From Onchocerca lupi (taxonomy: Eukaryota; Nematoda; Chromadorea; Rhabditida; Onchocercidae): a stretch of DNA of 64,000 bases. Positions 25,063 through 38,074 of the stretch are shown here, in pieces (the stretch's first letter is position 1; each line of letters begins with the position of its first letter). Below the pieces are notes generated by a model. The model had not been told where the DNA came from and ran no database searches. It saw only the letters and a list, made by a program, of their open reading frames with translations. A program made the translations under genes and the position numbers. The DNA lies in contig JAOVVO010000307.1 of NCBI GenBank assembly GCA_028564675.1, positions 1 through 64,000 of the forward strand, read 5' to 3'.

Positions 25063-25437
25063 TTATTTGATCTCATCTGCATTTGCAAGCATATTTGGTA
25101 TACCTTCACGGATCGGGAAAATTCGTCCACTTTCAGGACACTTCAATTCGCCATCAATAACTTCTACGCATACTAATAAGCGATGCAATTCATTTTTCAA
25201 TTCTTCATCCTCCAATTTTTCAGGCAATTGCTCGGGTAATTTTTCACCTTCACCTATACTTAGCGCTGCTTCTCGAAAAGCACCATAGTTTAGCTTTGGT
25301 ATCATTCGTTGTACAAATGAGTCGTTGTATTCATGTTCTCTTATTTCCTTCTTTGTTGCTGTCAAAATCAAAGGATAACCCTCTGTGACTCCTTTCAAAA
25401 AGAATGATGACAGGAAATTATGCGTAAGTAATTTCAT
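25063..25437 (-). CDS. trmt-112: TRMT112, methyltransferase activator subunit, single exon
   Basis: TRMT112 is the obligate partner that stabilises several SAM-dependent methyltransferases acting on tRNA, 18S rRNA and release factor eRF1. The frame gives 124 residues without introns, against 125 in human. It starts with the family's MKLLTHNFLSS. It has VQRMIPKLNYGAFREAA in the centre, VEVIDGELKCPESGRIFPI near residues 95-113, and ends GIPNMLANADEIK. CPESGR is the only cysteine-containing motif, as in animal homologues. The frame is open five codons further upstream but without an ATG, and conservation sets the start at 25437. A TTTCAG lies about 27 bases before the ATG. The gene converges on CEP290. 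The lack of introns stands out beside its intron-rich neighbours. Confidence 0.96.
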   Translation of the reverse strand: MKLLTHNFLSSFFLKGVTEGYPLILTATKKEIREHEYNDSFVQRMIPKLNYGAFREAALSIGEGEKLPEQLPEKLEDEELKNELHRLLVCVEVIDGELKCPESGRIFPIREGIPNMLANADEIK

Positions 25438-25463
25438 CGCCAACTTATACACTCTTCTTCAAA

Positions 25464-25470
25464 TCTGAAA
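25464..25470 (-). promoter_or_regulatory. Probable trans-splice (or 5' UTR) acceptor of TRMT112
   Basis: On the minus strand CTTTCAG is followed by ATTTGAAG, with the AG at 25466-25465, 27 bases before the ATG. Position and sequence fit a nematode spliced-leader acceptor. Confidence 0.5.
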
Positions 25471-28414
25471 GGTTTAATCTTTATATTGCATTTCAATAAT
25501 ATTACAACGGAGATTATCATAATAGACACGACTTTGTAACGACGCGTAATTATCCAATCAGTTCAGAATTTTCCTATGGTATTTCTATAAAATAACTCCG
25601 ATTCAAAACATACACTATCATTTATCACAAAAACAAAATAAATTTTGCAAAATCTACAGAAATAAAGTTACAAAAAATTATCGTTGCATTTTATGCTAAA
25701 AAAAAATATGCCTTTAGTTACATTGAATTTCGAAAATTTCTGATGACACATGATTTAACTTTCATTCTACTGATCAAAAGTTTCGTTTTTTCCTTTTTCT
25801 AACAGCTGAATTCCTTTTTTGATAATAAAATCCCGAAGTTAATAATAAAGCACTATCTTAAAAAGTCTCATTTCCGGAACCAGATAATTTATTGGCTATT
25901 CATCCAAACAATAAAGAGAATTTCATGAAGCTAAATAAAACTTATATGAAACTTTGCAACTCAACAATTCCCAGAAATAGAATCATTATGTCATCCATAT
26001 AAAATGTAAATTATGGAAAGTGCAAAGATTGTTAGCACTATTTTAATGCAGAGACATACTTCTGAACTTGTTATTTATAGGAATAAATCCTCATCGAACG
26101 AGCCCAAATCTTGTCCACATCTATTGACGAGATTATCAAGTGAAAAACTATCAAGTGGAAATTAGAATAACAGCCATATGAACTAAGAATATTTAAAAAA
26201 AAAAAAAAAAAAGTGCTGAATAATTTGCAGACTTGAGAGCCAAAATCGAAAGTAATGAAGAACATTTTTTTTTCAAAAAAATTCTTTTTTTTCTTTTAAC
26301 AGTAGAATTGAGCAATTTTTCATCAGAACGTATCCGATCAGACAGATCATTTCGAGACATGAGTGTGGCATGCCTAAGTTAATTTAGATTAGAAGGAAAT
26401 TCAGAACTTATATTTGATTAATGAAATAATGCAAATTAGATGGTAAATTATTCAAGCAATCTGAGACACGTATTTCACATACTTTCATGAAGAATCAAAT
26501 ACCTAAATTCCACCATGTTCCTCATTACATCTTGACCAAATATTTCGATAATCATAAAGTTAACAAATATAAGATATCGAACAGCGTTCATGACATTTGT
26601 TCAGCAAAAAAGAAGTTAAGAATATAAAATTAATCAAAGTATATTTATTATTTTCGTAGCAAATATAATAAGCAACGAATTCCAGAAATGAAAAAAAGAA
26701 AAATATTAACCGTTCAAAAAAGATGAACTGTAAAGTAGCTTCTGATCATTAAAAAAAAAAAAAAAAAACCAAATGGAGCAAGAAGTTCAAAGAACGTCAA
26801 TAAAATTAACACAGAAATCATATTACTAAAAACATTCATTTCAAATAAAGTAATAATGTCTAGATAAAACAGATACAAAATGAAATGAAATTTACGAAAC
26901 ACCCAATACACCCTATTTCAAAAAAAAGAAAAAAAAGAAAAGATGAAACGAAGGAAACATATCAGCTAAATAAAAACGAAAGAAGGCAATTTATCAAACA
27001 ATAGAGCAAATTATTCAATTTTATAGATAAGATTCCAAAAAAAAAAAAACAAAAAAAAAATTACAATTGAATAGAGAGGCTAGACCCCTATCCGAATGCT
27101 ATACGATTAAAGTTTCAAAATGCCTTCTTTGACACAACATCAAAAATGCTTCTAGATCCTTCTACGATATGTAATTTAAAAAAGAACGTGCTCAAGTTGA
27201 ATTAAGCAAAACGAAATAACTGGAAGTAATCAACAAAAGAGAAGATTTCTGAAATGAATTAGAAAAAGAATTGGGCACGATACTGACATTTCAGCAAAGG
27301 ACCAGAACAAAAAAAAAAAAAAAAAAAAGTACAACAAATGTCATTAAAAAGATTTTAACATTTGAACAACTAATATTTTCAAGGATTACTCTGAAAATAT
27401 CATTTCAATTAACCGGAATACAATGAACAACAATTGATACCCGAGATCTAAAAATGTTTTCAAACACGAATAAATCAAGAAAATATGTAAAATAACAATA
27501 CCACTATTACAACATCCAACTATTCATTGTAGCCGAAATATGCATCGAAAATTTCGAATTATAGTCCTGATTTTCAGAATTTCCAAACACTTCAATCGAG
27601 AAGCATCAGCCAGCAATACCGAAGAAACAATTTAGTAACAGTAAAACAATAATACAAACCAATTGAGCACGAAAAAATAAGTTGGTCGTCGTAGAGATTA
27701 TCGAAAACATTTTTAAATTATCATAGACATTATTCGTATTTCTACTGGTAAGATCCCAAAAATAAATATTACTGAGGTTTTTCAAGGTGCTCCCAAAAAA
27801 AGAAAGATATCTTTTCGGACATTATTTTCTTCATATAAATATTAAAGATAACTTATGTGGTATATCTGTAATACTTCATATTTATAAAATTTTCTGTATG
27901 TTTTATAATAATATCCAGATGGTTTCAAATCGCATTATTTGCATAATCACTACAACTGCAATTTAAAAAGCCCATTAAATAATTAGGGAAACAAAATGAT
28001 TATTACCCAGTCCTAGGAATCTAATCAGTCAGATTCAAATTACGGCCAACAAATGAAATAGTTTTAACAGATACAACCAATCAAAAAGTTAACAGAAAAA
28101 AGAGGAAAAAATATCAAATGCTATAATCAATCAAAACAGTTGTCAGAAAAAGGAAGAAAAAATATCAAATACTATTTGCATTGCTCATAAGATCTCGAGA
28201 TTTAAATTTTCGGATCTAAATTGAAGTGACTAATTTCATCCAATTTCTTAAGAAATACTAAGCAGACTCCATGATCCCAATAATCAGAAAAGTCAAGGAA
28301 AAACACTCTGCTATCATGAAAAATATCAAGTGAACCATCTAATTTTAAACTAGCACAAAAACAACTAAGCAATGAGGCAACATTTTTTTCTATAACTGAA
28401 AGATGAAATCGTGA
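25471..28414 (-). other. A-rich intergenic region between NUP153 and TRMT112
   Basis: About 2.9 kb without a protein I recognise. The plus strand has many poly(A) runs, so the minus strand is T-rich like the introns and UTRs of the minus-strand genes on both sides. It should hold the NUP153 3' UTR and TRMT112 upstream elements. No tRNA or snRNA was recognised. Confidence 0.55.
28079..28175. repeat. Imperfect tandem duplication, unit about 48 bp
   Basis: AATCAAAAAGTTAACAGAAA with AAAGAGGAAAAAATATCAAA is followed by a second copy differing at a few bases (AATCAAAACAGTTGTCAGAA). It lies just downstream of NUP153. Confidence 0.8.
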
Positions 28415-31400
28415 TTACTTCCGCATTCGCCGTGCTTTTAACATCTTTCGAGCCGTCGTTGAAGATGTTGAACCTACAGAGAAGAAATTTGGTGTTGGCG
28501 CTGATCCCGGAACATTTCTGCAAACAAATTCTCATTAATTACGGACTTCATAAAAAAAAATTCCAGGGAATTGAAGAACTAAGGGATTGAAAAAGCTTTT
28601 TAGGAATGAAAAATATATTTGAAACAAATTTTTATACATATAAAACTTTGCTATTATTTTTGCATATTTTTGTTTTCAACTTTTATGTTACAGAGGAATT
28701 TTTAAAGAAATCCTAATTTATTATGAATAGAAAGCAGTCGCAATTGATGACAGATTAATTTAGACGAATTAAAAGTGAATTCCATTGAAAATATTCTTAC
28801 CCAAAAGGAGGTGCAGATGATGCCGGGGTAAAGTTAAATGTCGTTGAAACTGCATCTAAAAATAGGGTATATCAATGAGAAAATTTCAGGCAACTTTTTT
28901 AAAATAATGGTATGTTTCACAAACAAATCAGTTCGCAAAATTATGATATATGAATTTTTAAAACATAGCACCAAGTAATGAAAATCAAAAATTATTAAAA
29001 AAGGAATTCTAATACATGGAAATAAAAACTAACTATTCACTGGCTGCTGTGAACCGAATGTAAAATTTGTTGGCGGCGCAGTCGAACCAAAAACAAATCC
29101 TGTAGCACCATTTGATGCAGTAGCACCGAAATTGAAAGTTGACGGAGGTGATGTCAGTGATGCTGGTGGCTCAAAAGGTTTCGGTGCAACCGGCATTTGC
29201 TGCTGTCCAAATGAAAACAAAGATGTGCTTGGAGCAGACAGTGGATTTTGTACCGTTGTTTGTAAATTCCCAAAGATTGTTCTGAAATAAGCAGATCACG
29301 ATTTTCAACTTGCAAATCCGAAAGATAAATGATTTTTCGAATTCCTAATGTTAGCATGCATGCTGAAAATGACAATAAAATTCCGAAATTTACATCAATC
29401 TAATTGTATATTATTCAGAAAAGCGCAAAACACCTTTTCAAATCCTAAAATCTACCATGCATACATTACTTATAAAGTTGACCCCTAATTTCCTTTCAAA
29501 ATGACTAAAGAATAAAAAATAAGAGAGATTCATACAACAATAAATCACATTTACCCAGCAGAAGTTGAGCTTGGAGCATTTGAAACACCAAAATTGAATA
29601 AAGAAGAAGTCGACGATTTAGATACTCCAAACGACCCAACTGCTATCGATGAAGTTTCCGGTGAAGTTGTAGGTGAACTCATTTCAACAACATCATGATT
29701 TCCTCCAGGACTTGATACTGATCCACCACTACTTCCAAAAAGAGGTGCTAAAAAATTAAAATCTTTTCGAGATATTGAAGAAAACACCAAATAATTCAAG
29801 TGATCCAGACATGATTTTTTTTTGAAGATATTGTTGGGTTCGAATGCCGAATGTACATTTAATGAGAACTTTAGTGCGATAAAATTGCATTTAATTCTTT
29901 AGAACTCCATGGAATAAAATCTTACTTTTGGAAGCCGAAAAATCAGGTAAAGTTGTACCAAATGATGGCAACGGAGTGGCAGTAGTTACAGCGGATGCAT
30001 CGGTTGTAACAGCAGGAAATGGCGCAGAAGAACCAAAGGAAAACAACGATGCAGTCGGTGCTTTAAATTCGTCAGCTAAATAATAATTTTGCGTTAAGTT
30101 TTAAGAGCGACATTTAAAATTAAAACTACAGTAATTACTTTAGATTTATGTACGACAATTTTCATAATTTAAATACTTTTCGAGAGACTATAGTCAACAT
30201 ACCTGTTGTGGTACTAGAAGATCCAAACGTGAACGGATTCACACTTGTTGAAATTGGGATGTTGAAGGTGTTTCCAGACGAAGGTATGGTTGTAGCTGAT
30301 GATGTCGTCATAGTTAATGTTGGGAAAGAAAATGATGAATGAGTCAAAGAAGGAATAAGTGAAGCCGTTGTCTCAGAAGAACCAGACGAAACGCCAAAAG
30401 TTAGGGTTGCATTTGGAGGATGAGAAGAAAGTACCGAAGGTTGTTCTACAAAAATTAAAAAATTTGTAGAAATAATAGCCATTCGCAATCTATATATTTT
30501 AATAAAGTTAAAATATGCAGATTGTTATAGATATGATAAAAGGTCCGAATTTACAAAGGATCAAAATCCAAATGCTTCCAAATATCCAGACATACGAACC
30601 TTCAGTTACTGCTGGTAGAGAATTTATTTCGGGAGCTTTTCCGAAGCCAAAACTTGGTGCCAAAGTGCTCGATGATAAACCAAATTTCAATGGGGATTCG
30701 ATATTAACGTTTCCATTAACAACAGAGCTTGAATTTACCGCACTCATTGTTGGTGGAGAAGATGTAGTAGACGATAAATTAGCTCCATCAGTAACAGGTT
30801 TCGCTGCAGAAAGACCAAATGAAATGCCTGAAATTAGAACTTTTGAAAACGAAACAATTAATACTAGATATTTTAAAGAATGATTTTTACTATTTTTTCG
30901 CCTTGAAATTACAGAGTAAAGATCATAACGTAAAAGGAAAAAATAATCGATGTAAATGAGACAAAAAGTTTATTTTGCGCGTTATCGGGAACTCATTACT
31001 TCTCAGATTTCATAAAAATGATCGTAAATATAGAAAAAAAAAAAAGGTTTAAAAACACGATACTTCCAGAAGAAGGTAGAGGCTTGAAGGTGCGATCACC
31101 AAAAACGTTGGTAAATGAGTTATTTTGAGAACTGATATCCGTTAATTTCACAGTTTTATCGTTGCTTTGCTTGGAATTACAGCAAGCGACACATTTATCA
31201 TCACTTGATTTATTAGAAACCCAGCATTCACTACATGTCCATGACTGCAACAGTTTTAAAAACGGATATGTAAAGTGAATCATGAACATATTCTTCCACT
31301 AGTTAATATGGGTTTCACATCATTGTCATTGCATTGCTGATTAATTTTGAAAATATAAGCAAAATCATTATTTTGTGCAACTTAATATTAAAATAAACCT

Positions 31401-34400
31401 TGGCTTCCAGCAACTGATTTTCATAACCACAGCAGATGCATTTCTTAATATCTGCTTTATTGAAAACCATACACTTTGGACATGACCACTGCTCGGCAGA
31501 TCTCTGTAACGGCTGTTTCACAGATGACATATCTGACACTGTAGTGTTGGCGTCCATAGACTGAAACGAAAAGTTGCAAATATGAATACTTATGGCATTT
31601 CCAGAATCTCGAAGAAATCATGTATTGATCTCGGATTAAGATCAATACATGTAATACAAACCTTGACAGATGTGGAAACTTCAGTGACTGGTTGCGTTTT
31701 CTTATTTTCATCTGCAGTATTTCGCTGCTCTGCAAAATAATTCTTCAGAATTGTAAAGAATATAACAACTAAGTGTTTCGAAACATCACAGTAAATTTCA
31801 CTTCATTAAAGTTCTTTCCATAGGAATCGAAATTAAACAAGAACCTTCAATTTGTTTCGAAATACCTTGAGCAAGCAATGAAAAGTCATCTGTAGCGTTC
31901 TCAGCAGTAGGTTTAAGAGTCGTTTTAGAGAATGAAGCAGGCTGAGGAACCTAAAATAAAATAAAGTTTTAACAACATCTAAAATTCCATATCAAACTAT
32001 TATAGCATCTTCTTTCATTGTCCCACAGAAAGAAGAGAAAATTCCTCGGTAATACTTTTATTGCATATTTGTCACCGGAACAAGACAAAAACACGTTTAT
32101 TAAATACTGCTAACACGAAAATCTAACCTTTGGAGGAGTTTTTTCACGATGAAAACTTGCTGAAGGTCCTCGTTTCATTGGTGGAGTGAAAGCAAACATA
32201 GCACCATCAATTTTCGTGGGACTTTCCTGAAGGTTATTATAAAATTTTTTACTACAGAAACTGTGAAACAATTAACTTGTGGCACACTTACTGGAAAAAG
32301 TCAACCATCCATGCAAAAGATCCCCTAAATTCAAAATTTGATAATTATTTCTTCTAATCATAAAATCAGCAACCGAAAGCTATCAAGAAATTTAAATTCG
32401 TAACTTTTTCTTACCATTTCATCTTTATCAATTGTTAGCATTTCCTTCACTGGACTCACAACACCCATATCTCTAGCATTGAACACATTAGTCGATTTTT
32501 TAGATGAAGAATGTTGCGGTAATGTGTCTGCACTTTTAATCCCAGAAGTAGTAGACAAAGGCAATGCTGCAACCTTCGACGACACTGTCGACTTTTCCAC
32601 ACTATCATCGATAACAACTTTCTCTCGATCAGATTCCCTTGAAGGACTCAAAAAATCAGCTTTTTTAGGCGAGAGTAAACTTGATGATTTTGTAGTTAAA
32701 ACTTTAAAAGATTCATTTTCTTGGTTCCTGTCTGTTGGACCATATTCTGGTGCCTGAATAGTATGTGACGAATTTGTGGAAGAATCCGCCATCTTAGCTG
32801 AATTAGCTGGACGACACCTGAAAATACCATTATTAAAGTACATAGATTTAAGAACGTATCATAATATAAAAAAATCTTTAAATGTCGAAAAATGTCTATG
32901 CCAAATCTACTTCGTCTACAATCAAAATTAAAAATTTTGTGTCATCAAGCAGTCAAATAACAACTCAATTAAAGATTGAAAATTAAATAAATATAGTATA
33001 GCATTACAACTTAGTGTCAAATGATTTGCTATGACTAATCTTACGAAACAAAAATAAGAAAATTATTCCCGAATAAAAAATTCTAATTATCACGCAAAGA
33101 AGCTAATAAAACCACAAACCGAACAAATACAATTACTAACCAGAATGGTGAATTTGACTTCGTAGCAAGAGTGTTGGATATCAACTGAGCACGTGATAAG
33201 GCGCACATGGAATTTCGTGGTGGTTTTTGGACCGCACTGCTGATGATATCACTCGCCCAACGTTCCGGTCCATTCAAATTCAAAGATGGCAATCGCTTCA
33301 CTTCCTGTAAGACATTAAAACCTTCCAGATGTCAAACTAAAAAGATCAACGAAGCAATAAGAAAAAAAAAAAAAAAAAAACGAGAAGTTCCTCAGCTTTT
33401 AAATATATGTATGCTTCCCTATGTTTAGATACATTATCAAAATTAAATTATAAATTGCTAATAGTACTTCAAACATCGCATGTTCTTCTGAAGTTTCGAA
33501 AATAATCACCTTGACGGGTGAACTGATTTTTTCTAATTGTTCAAGAATAGCTCGTGTTTTAGTGCTTAATGACGAAGTTGCGGTGCTATGGGGGCGTGGT
33601 ACTTTCGATTTCATCATCAGTGAATTCACTGGTGAGAAAGAGGAGGCAAACGATTGGTTCAAATGACTTCTTCCAGTTGCTGGCGCATCAGATAACGAAG
33701 ATGAAAGAAAAGACTGCAATAAAAACATATGGATCTCATATCTTACTTTCTGCATAGTAAATATAAAATCAGATGATTAGAATAACAAAACATTTAATAC
33801 TTTGAGCAAGTATAGCGAAATACAATGAGATATTTCAAATTAGGAAAAAAATGTAGAAATGAACCCTTTCATCAGCAAAATCCCGTTGAATTCTTGAGCG
33901 CTTTGTAGAAAAACAACCGGAAGGAGATTCCATAGATGTGGCGAACGTATTTCTGGTATTCGACCACATTATATCATCTTGAAAAAGGCAACTTGGAGCA
34001 GTACGTTTTCGCTGAAAGCAGAGGTATATTCAAATTTGATAATATTAGTCAATATCAAAAATAGTAGATATTAAAAATTAGAATGAAATTTCATTAATTC
34101 TGCCATAATTTCGTTTGATCAGGAAACGAATAAAATTATACTATCTTTTAAAAAAGGTTGTTGGAAAAACTATTGGACAGAATACTTTCATAAAACGGAA
34201 AGTAAAACAAAATTAATATGTAAAATCCTCACAGTAGAATTTGTCGGTATTTCCTTTTCGGATGAGGTACTGACAGACCGTGTGGCAGCTAAGAGTGCAG
34301 AAGGGCTCAAATATCGAACAGCATGCCGCTTTGGTGTAATATCACTTTCTATAATTTATATTCATTTTGCATTTCTGAACAAAAATACTTCCGCAAAGCT

Positions 34401-34819
34401 TTATCTAAAAACATTCGAATAATGCCATTATACTAAGGTATCGATTCTATTAATTAATAAAATAAATGAATATTGATCTGCAGTTCTCAATGGCTATACA
34501 TTTGCAAAAAATAATAAATTAAAGAAAGCATCTAGTTTCGAAGCAATGATAATTTCAAACAAAATAAAAGCTTACGAGTTCTGCTAGTAGTTGGCACAGC
34601 GACGGATGGCCCAGCACATACGGTTTCGACAATAATACCGTCATCCTCTTCACCTACATCACTTTCAGCTTGCTCTTCATAGGAGGTATTATGTGAAGAA
34701 TTCCGGGTATCAATGAATTCTTTAGATGTAGCAGCGGACTCGGCTGGTGAGCGTGACCAAAGGCCCGATATATTACCAACTACCGACGATAGCCACCCAC
34801 TCGTTTTCCTCTCCGTCAT
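28415..34819 (-). CDS. npp-7: FG nucleoporin NUP153 / NPP-7, 18 exons
   Basis: NUP153 sits on the nuclear basket of the pore and helps import, export and pore assembly. Exons in transcript order: 34819-34576, 34348-34233, 34011-33865, 33713-33510, 33304-33141, 32817-32415, 32226-32128, 31950-31866, 31729-31662, 31560-31399, 31244-31064, 30827-30600, 30445-30203, 30075-29926, 29747-29555, 29281-29034, 28855-28801, 28517-28415. All join in phase to 1030 residues. Family marks: TRAILEQLEKISSPVK at the end of exon 4, matching RRILQSLEKMSSP of vertebrate NUP153; two RanBP2-type zinc fingers, W-x-C-x2-C-x10-C-x2-C, at the QWSCPKC (exon 10) and SWTCSEC (exon 11) motifs; about 15 FG repeats (FSFG, FNFG, FTFG types) in exons 12-17; and a basic terminus (RKMLKARRMRK) like the family's. 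Vertebrates have four zinc fingers. The chosen start, MTERKTSGWLSS, is the first in-frame ATG of the conserved-looking segment; an upstream in-frame ATG exists at 34996. Confidence 0.93.
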
Positions 34820-36502
34820 TTTATACTTATTACACAAATTGTCTATGACAATTAAAAGTTGAAATACGTGACAATCAGCAATGAATTCTTCGACTCCAAA
34901 ATCTGAAAAAAAAAAAAAGAAACCGTCCCTATTTTTTAATTTAATTATGCGAACTTCACAAGCCGAAATGACAAAAATATAGCTACATTTCTGCAAAAAT
35001 GGTCTTCCATTCGTTTTTGCACAACTAGAAATTGAAATAAATAAAGAACATCAATGTAAAAAGACTGAATGCTCGCAAGACTTTGTTACTTAAAAGAAAT
35101 GAATTGTGATTTCCCTAGCCCCGTTCCCGATTTTAACGCGGTCCGTTATTACTGCTAATTTCTTTGCAGCCTGGAACTTGGTGACATCATCGTTGCCATT
35201 TGGATCCAATATATTTCAGTAAAATAAATTCATATATTTCCTTATCGACTATAAATTCCTACGGTCAATTCAAAGTTATGCAACTTAGGGATGGCATCCA
35301 TTTGTTTACTTACTGAAAATACGGCCTCATGAGCCAACGATATGCAATAAGTAAGGAACAAATCCATATATTTGATAAACAAGTAACAACAAATATCATA
35401 CAATTTGAATAGCATCTTATTCGACCAGTAATTTTTTTTTAACCCTCAAACAACAGACTGTTAATATGTTTAAACCGTCTGATTGAAATTTAAAAAATAA
35501 TCACAAGCTAAATAAAATATATGGTGCCATATTTATCGTGCTTTTATCAAAATATTTATCTTACATATGGTAATACTTAGCTTAAAAACTATTCACATAT
35601 TTAATGACAACTTCTACCACTGCTTGATCACTTACACATCAAAATAAACTCTTAAAAGAAGGAACCTTCAGAAACATCCTATTATTTAATGAAATTACGA
35701 AAAGATGCTTACATGTTGGATAAACCCTCTGGAAAGGATGTATACCAGTTAAGCATTTAATATATTCATTAGTAGGAGAGAGATCAATGAATAATTTAAA
35801 TTTATTTAATTTACGAAAAAAAAAAACTCGAAATGCTTGAAGATGAAGATTCAACAAGAATCACCAATTAAAAAAAAGCAATCAGTCTACAGGTAAATAG
35901 AAAAAAAAGAACTATCTCAGACAATTTTTCCACCTTTTTTGCCATCTAATTTAACATATTTGCTAATGTTATTAACTGATATATTAAATTAGTTGACGAA
36001 AAAGGTGACACGTTGAAGATAACAGTACGTGAAGATGTATTACGAAAATTTCATTCAACATATTGTATGCGAAAATATACCGTACAAATATGTTTAAAAA
36101 ATGAAATGCGATGCATCATGGAGCAAAGATCAACTCAAATTATGGAAGTTTCGGCGCGAAATGGACTTCCCAACTTAAACCCAAACCGTATCTAAGATGC
36201 CATGTTACACCAAAAAATGGAACCGCGACGCAACAAATGCGACGCAGCCATTCCAATAGAATTTTTTGAATTGGCGCTTCTTTCTGAACATGTAAATCAC
36301 CATGGATAGAGCCACGCCCAAAATAATTACGACCCATCTCCGCCCATTCCTTTGTTACAACTGGTCAGTGAATGAGGACATTTCTCATCTTCCGTCTTTC
36401 CCTTAGTTGATTTGTTATGGTTTAAAGCGGAAATTCCGGAATGGTTTTCGTGTGGTTCGAAGACGAATTTTTGGAAGGGTGAAATATGAGATGACGGGAA
36501 TT

Positions 36503-36632
36503 GGGATTATGTCACGTTGAGAAGTGGATTATGTCACACTGAGTAATGGATTATGTCACGTTGAGGAATGGATTATATCACGTTGACTAACAAGCTATTT
36601 GAAGGGATTATGTCACATTGAGTAACAAGCGT
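36503..36632. repeat. Tandem repeat of GGATTATGTCACGTTGAG-type units
   Basis: Five copies of GGATTATGTCACGTTGAG, with variants CACACTGAG, ATATCACGTTGA and CACATTGAG, occur at spacings of about 26 bases and then about 43. Several copies contain TCACGTTGA, with a CACGT core of E-box/bHLH or bZIP type. They lie between NUP153 and UNC-40, in probable promoter DNA. Confidence 0.85.
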
Positions 36633-37726
36633 AATCGGCATGAGTATTTTCTGCATTATAAATAACCTTGTGATTTAAATCCTCAAGATTTTTCTTCGAT
36701 TGTTCTTTTACTTTCAAACATTTTTTCTGTCAACATTGTGTGTCCTATTGTTTCTCATCTTTCATCCTATCGCAGAGCAATTCTTGATTTGTTCTTTTCT
36801 GTCTCAATCATTTGCATGATCATTTTGGCAAGTTCAACTTTCAGAAATACGATTGTTTAACGATTCTAAAAATAATGATATATTCATTTATTGATAAAAT
36901 ATCATTTAATTATTCTCTTTGGTAAATTCACTTAATTATATCTGTTGATAAAATATTTAATTATCCTCGAAATGAGATTAGTTACCGTGAAGAAATCCTT
37001 GAACTGGCTTTCCTTATCATTTGATGTTTTTCCATTAGTCCCATTTAGCGATTGCTCTGTTTATTAAATTACAAGGCAGCAAAAATTGTCAGCTGAACAT
37101 TTGAAAGAATTTGTCATATTCAATTAACTTTTGCCAGACTATGCGAACGATATGTATGTATATCAGTGATATTAATAACCTCTTCGTTTATTTCTATTTT
37201 ATTCTTTCGTAATTCTTTTTGACATTCGCTTTATCAGATTGAATGGCGGTAAGATAATGTTTGAAAGAGAACGGGCTGGATCAAGTTCGAAATTGAACAT
37301 AAGCAAGTTGCTAAAAGTAAATGAGATTATGGTTTTTCACTCATTTTTCATCCATATTTCATTGTCTTATATTCGGTACTTTATCATTCATAGTGAAATC
37401 TTTCATTACCATCTTCTCGTTTTTCAGTTTGGAGTAATTGTTTTTTGGTAGGTGAAGTTTAACAATGCATCATTCAGTCTCATTTTTTAATGTTTAATGT
37501 TACTGTAAATAGCATTTAAAAAATTGACAATTTTCTCACCATCCAGTACACCTGGTCAAAAAGAAAGAACATACTTCCTTGTTTAATTATTTTTATCAAA
37601 AAAAGCTTAAAATCTCAAATCTTAGCCTAATACCATTTGTCCAAAAAATTCCTGTTCGTCAATTCTCGACTTCCCAAGAGTAATGGATATACTCGATCAA
37701 TCAATTTCTCATTGTTGAATATATAC

Positions 37727-38074
37727 ATGATTCCACGATTTGTATTACTACCAATCGTTGCCATTTTTTATCGGATATGCAAGGCTGAAATCGCATCACA
37801 TGGATGCCTTATTCAAGAAAACTTTTCTTATTCTGCATTAATTTTCATAAAAAGAAAATTTCATTTTTTTCTTTGTCTTTTCTATAGCAAAAATAGCTTT
37901 TTCCACAGTTTTAATATCTATTTAAAAGTGAAAATCTTAATACTTTTAGTAATCCTGATGGGAATCATGCATACATTAATTATGTATTTGGGAAATGGAT
38001 CATGTTCTGAGATTTCAGGAATAAGTTTAATAGCTTTTGCTCTCTTCTTTGCTTCTTTTTTGTATCAGGATTAA
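37727..38074 (+). other. Hydrophobic open frame; weak candidate for a signal-peptide exon
   Basis: From the ATG at 37727 the frame reads MIPRFVLLPIVAIFYRICKA, which looks like a signal peptide, and stays open to 38074 with a second hydrophobic stretch. No GT donor in phase 1 lies directly after the signal-like part, so joining to UNC-40 at 45176 is not demonstrated. It may be a chance frame in AT-rich DNA. Confidence 0.15.

Noticed and set aside
24840..25130. 96-codon minus-strand frame beside TRMT112
   Set aside because: It overlaps the TRMT112 3' end in another frame, is low in complexity and very hydrophobic from AT bias, and resembles no family.
29825..29850. GGGTTCGAATGCC, tRNA T-arm-like sequence
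   Set aside because: The five-base stem does not pair and no anticodon or acceptor stem is present. It is in a NUP153 intron.
36140..36337. 65-codon minus-strand frame between NUP153 and UNC-40
   Set aside because: No family similarity, no splice context, and an overlapping frame on the other strand of similar quality.
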